NCBI GenBank assembly: GCA_002840115.1
Contig: PGZG01000096.1
Coordinates: forward strand, 1 to 6,821
Source of the DNA: Gammaproteobacteria bacterium HGW-Gammaproteobacteria-14
GTDB taxonomy: Bacteria; Pseudomonadota; Gammaproteobacteria; Pseudomonadales; Alcanivoracaceae
Length of the DNA stretch: 6,821 nt
Reading direction: 5' to 3'
The notes beneath the pieces were generated by a model. It saw nothing but the letters and a program-made list of their open reading frames with translations, was not told the DNA's origin and searched no databases. A program made the translations under genes and the position numbers. Below are positions 6,400 to 6,821 of the stretch, in pieces (position 1 is the stretch's first letter; the number at the start of each line of letters is the position of its first letter).

Positions 6400-6821
6400 A
6401 TGCTGCTGATTTCAAAAACCTACTGGTTAGGAATGCCATTTAACTACAAAGGGGCATTGCCGGATGGCACGGCTGTAATGCCGATCCATATTCAGGCGGC
6501 GGACATGCGCTGGATTTCCGGTCTCCATTACACAGCGCCTCTGGCAAAGCAGCAAAAAATTGGCGTGCTGGTTATGCATCCTCGTGCTGACTTTACTCGG
6601 CATTACTGTATTCCAGGCTTTGTAGAGGCGGGGGTCAGTGTGCTTGGTTTGTGCACGCGGACCTTGAACAATGATGCCACCGCGGTTCACGAAGATCTGA
6701 TTCTGGATGTGGCCGCGGGTGTCAAATATTTGCGCGCTCATGGTTGCGACAAAGTGCTGCTGTTTGGTAATTCCGGCGGCGGCTCGCTATTTGCTTTTTA
6801 TCAGGCTCAGGCGGAAAAGAA
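6400..6821 (+). CDS. Alpha/beta hydrolase, 3'-partial
   Basis: The first 140 codons of a gene that runs off the right edge are visible. The start is ATG at 6400, with GGGGA at 6390-6394 5 nt upstream. The product has the layout of an alpha/beta hydrolase: beta strand KIGVLVMHPR (53-62) with the His-Pro turn near the expected oxyanion region, strand AGVSVLGLCTR (77-87), a helix with HEDLILDVAAGVKYLRAHG (97-115), then strand KVLLFGNSGGGS (118-129). The last contains the G-x-S-x-G nucleophile elbow with Ser125 as the predicted catalytic nucleophile. The acid and histidine of the triad would lie beyond the window. No signal peptide is apparent. It follows the VOC gene by 25 nt, so the two are probably co-transcribed. 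Substrate and subfamily are not recognisable from this part. Confidence 0.82.
   Translation, partial: MLLISKTYWLGMPFNYKGALPDGTAVMPIHIQAADMRWISGLHYTAPLAKQQKIGVLVMHPRADFTRHYCIPGFVEAGVSVLGLCTRTLNNDATAVHEDLILDVAAGVKYLRAHGCDKVLLFGNSGGGSLFAFYQAQAEK

Overview
The window has about 55% GC and is densely coded. The proteins it carries (a metallo-mystery pair, a type II NADH dehydrogenase of E. coli-like length, a TSUP-family exporter, and a VOC protein followed by an alpha/beta hydrolase) suggest a Gram-negative proteobacterium, most likely a gammaproteobacterium. That placement is inference from protein style; there is no rRNA or other taxonomic marker here.

Left block (1-3352, plus strand): a tight three-gene run. 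It starts with the 3' majority of an MbnP-type copper-binding protein, open at the window's left edge. A complete MbnH-type di-haem c-type enzyme of the bCcP/MauG superfamily follows 4 nt later, and a secreted, histidine-rich, probably outer-membrane beta-barrel protein follows 13 nt after that. From published work on the methanotroph pair, MbnH oxidises the first Trp of a WxW motif in MbnP to kynurenine, and this is needed for Cu(I) binding. The WxW motif (WAW) and both CxxCH haem motifs are present here. No methanobactin precursor or biosynthesis gene is visible, so this looks like the wider, non-methanobactin version of the system, with the barrel as a candidate third component for metal passage or binding at the outer membrane.

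Middle block (3385-5587, minus strand): a type II NADH:quinone oxidoreductase (ndh) ends 32 nt from the barrel gene in a convergent arrangement. Upstream of it on the same strand, across a 142-nt gap with a plausible sigma70-like promoter, lies a TauE/SafE (TSUP) membrane transporter with a GTG start.

Right block (5588-6821, plus strand): a 229-nt divergent intergenic region carries a 15-nt tandem repeat and a short palindrome. It is followed by a VOC-superfamily metalloprotein and, 25 nt later, the 5' part of an alpha/beta hydrolase that runs off the right edge. These two probably form an operon of a catabolic or detoxifying type; the substrate cannot be told from the sequence.

No tRNA, rRNA, CRISPR array, insertion sequence or prophage signature was seen. 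The best candidate for an under-described system is the MbnP-MbnH-barrel trio.
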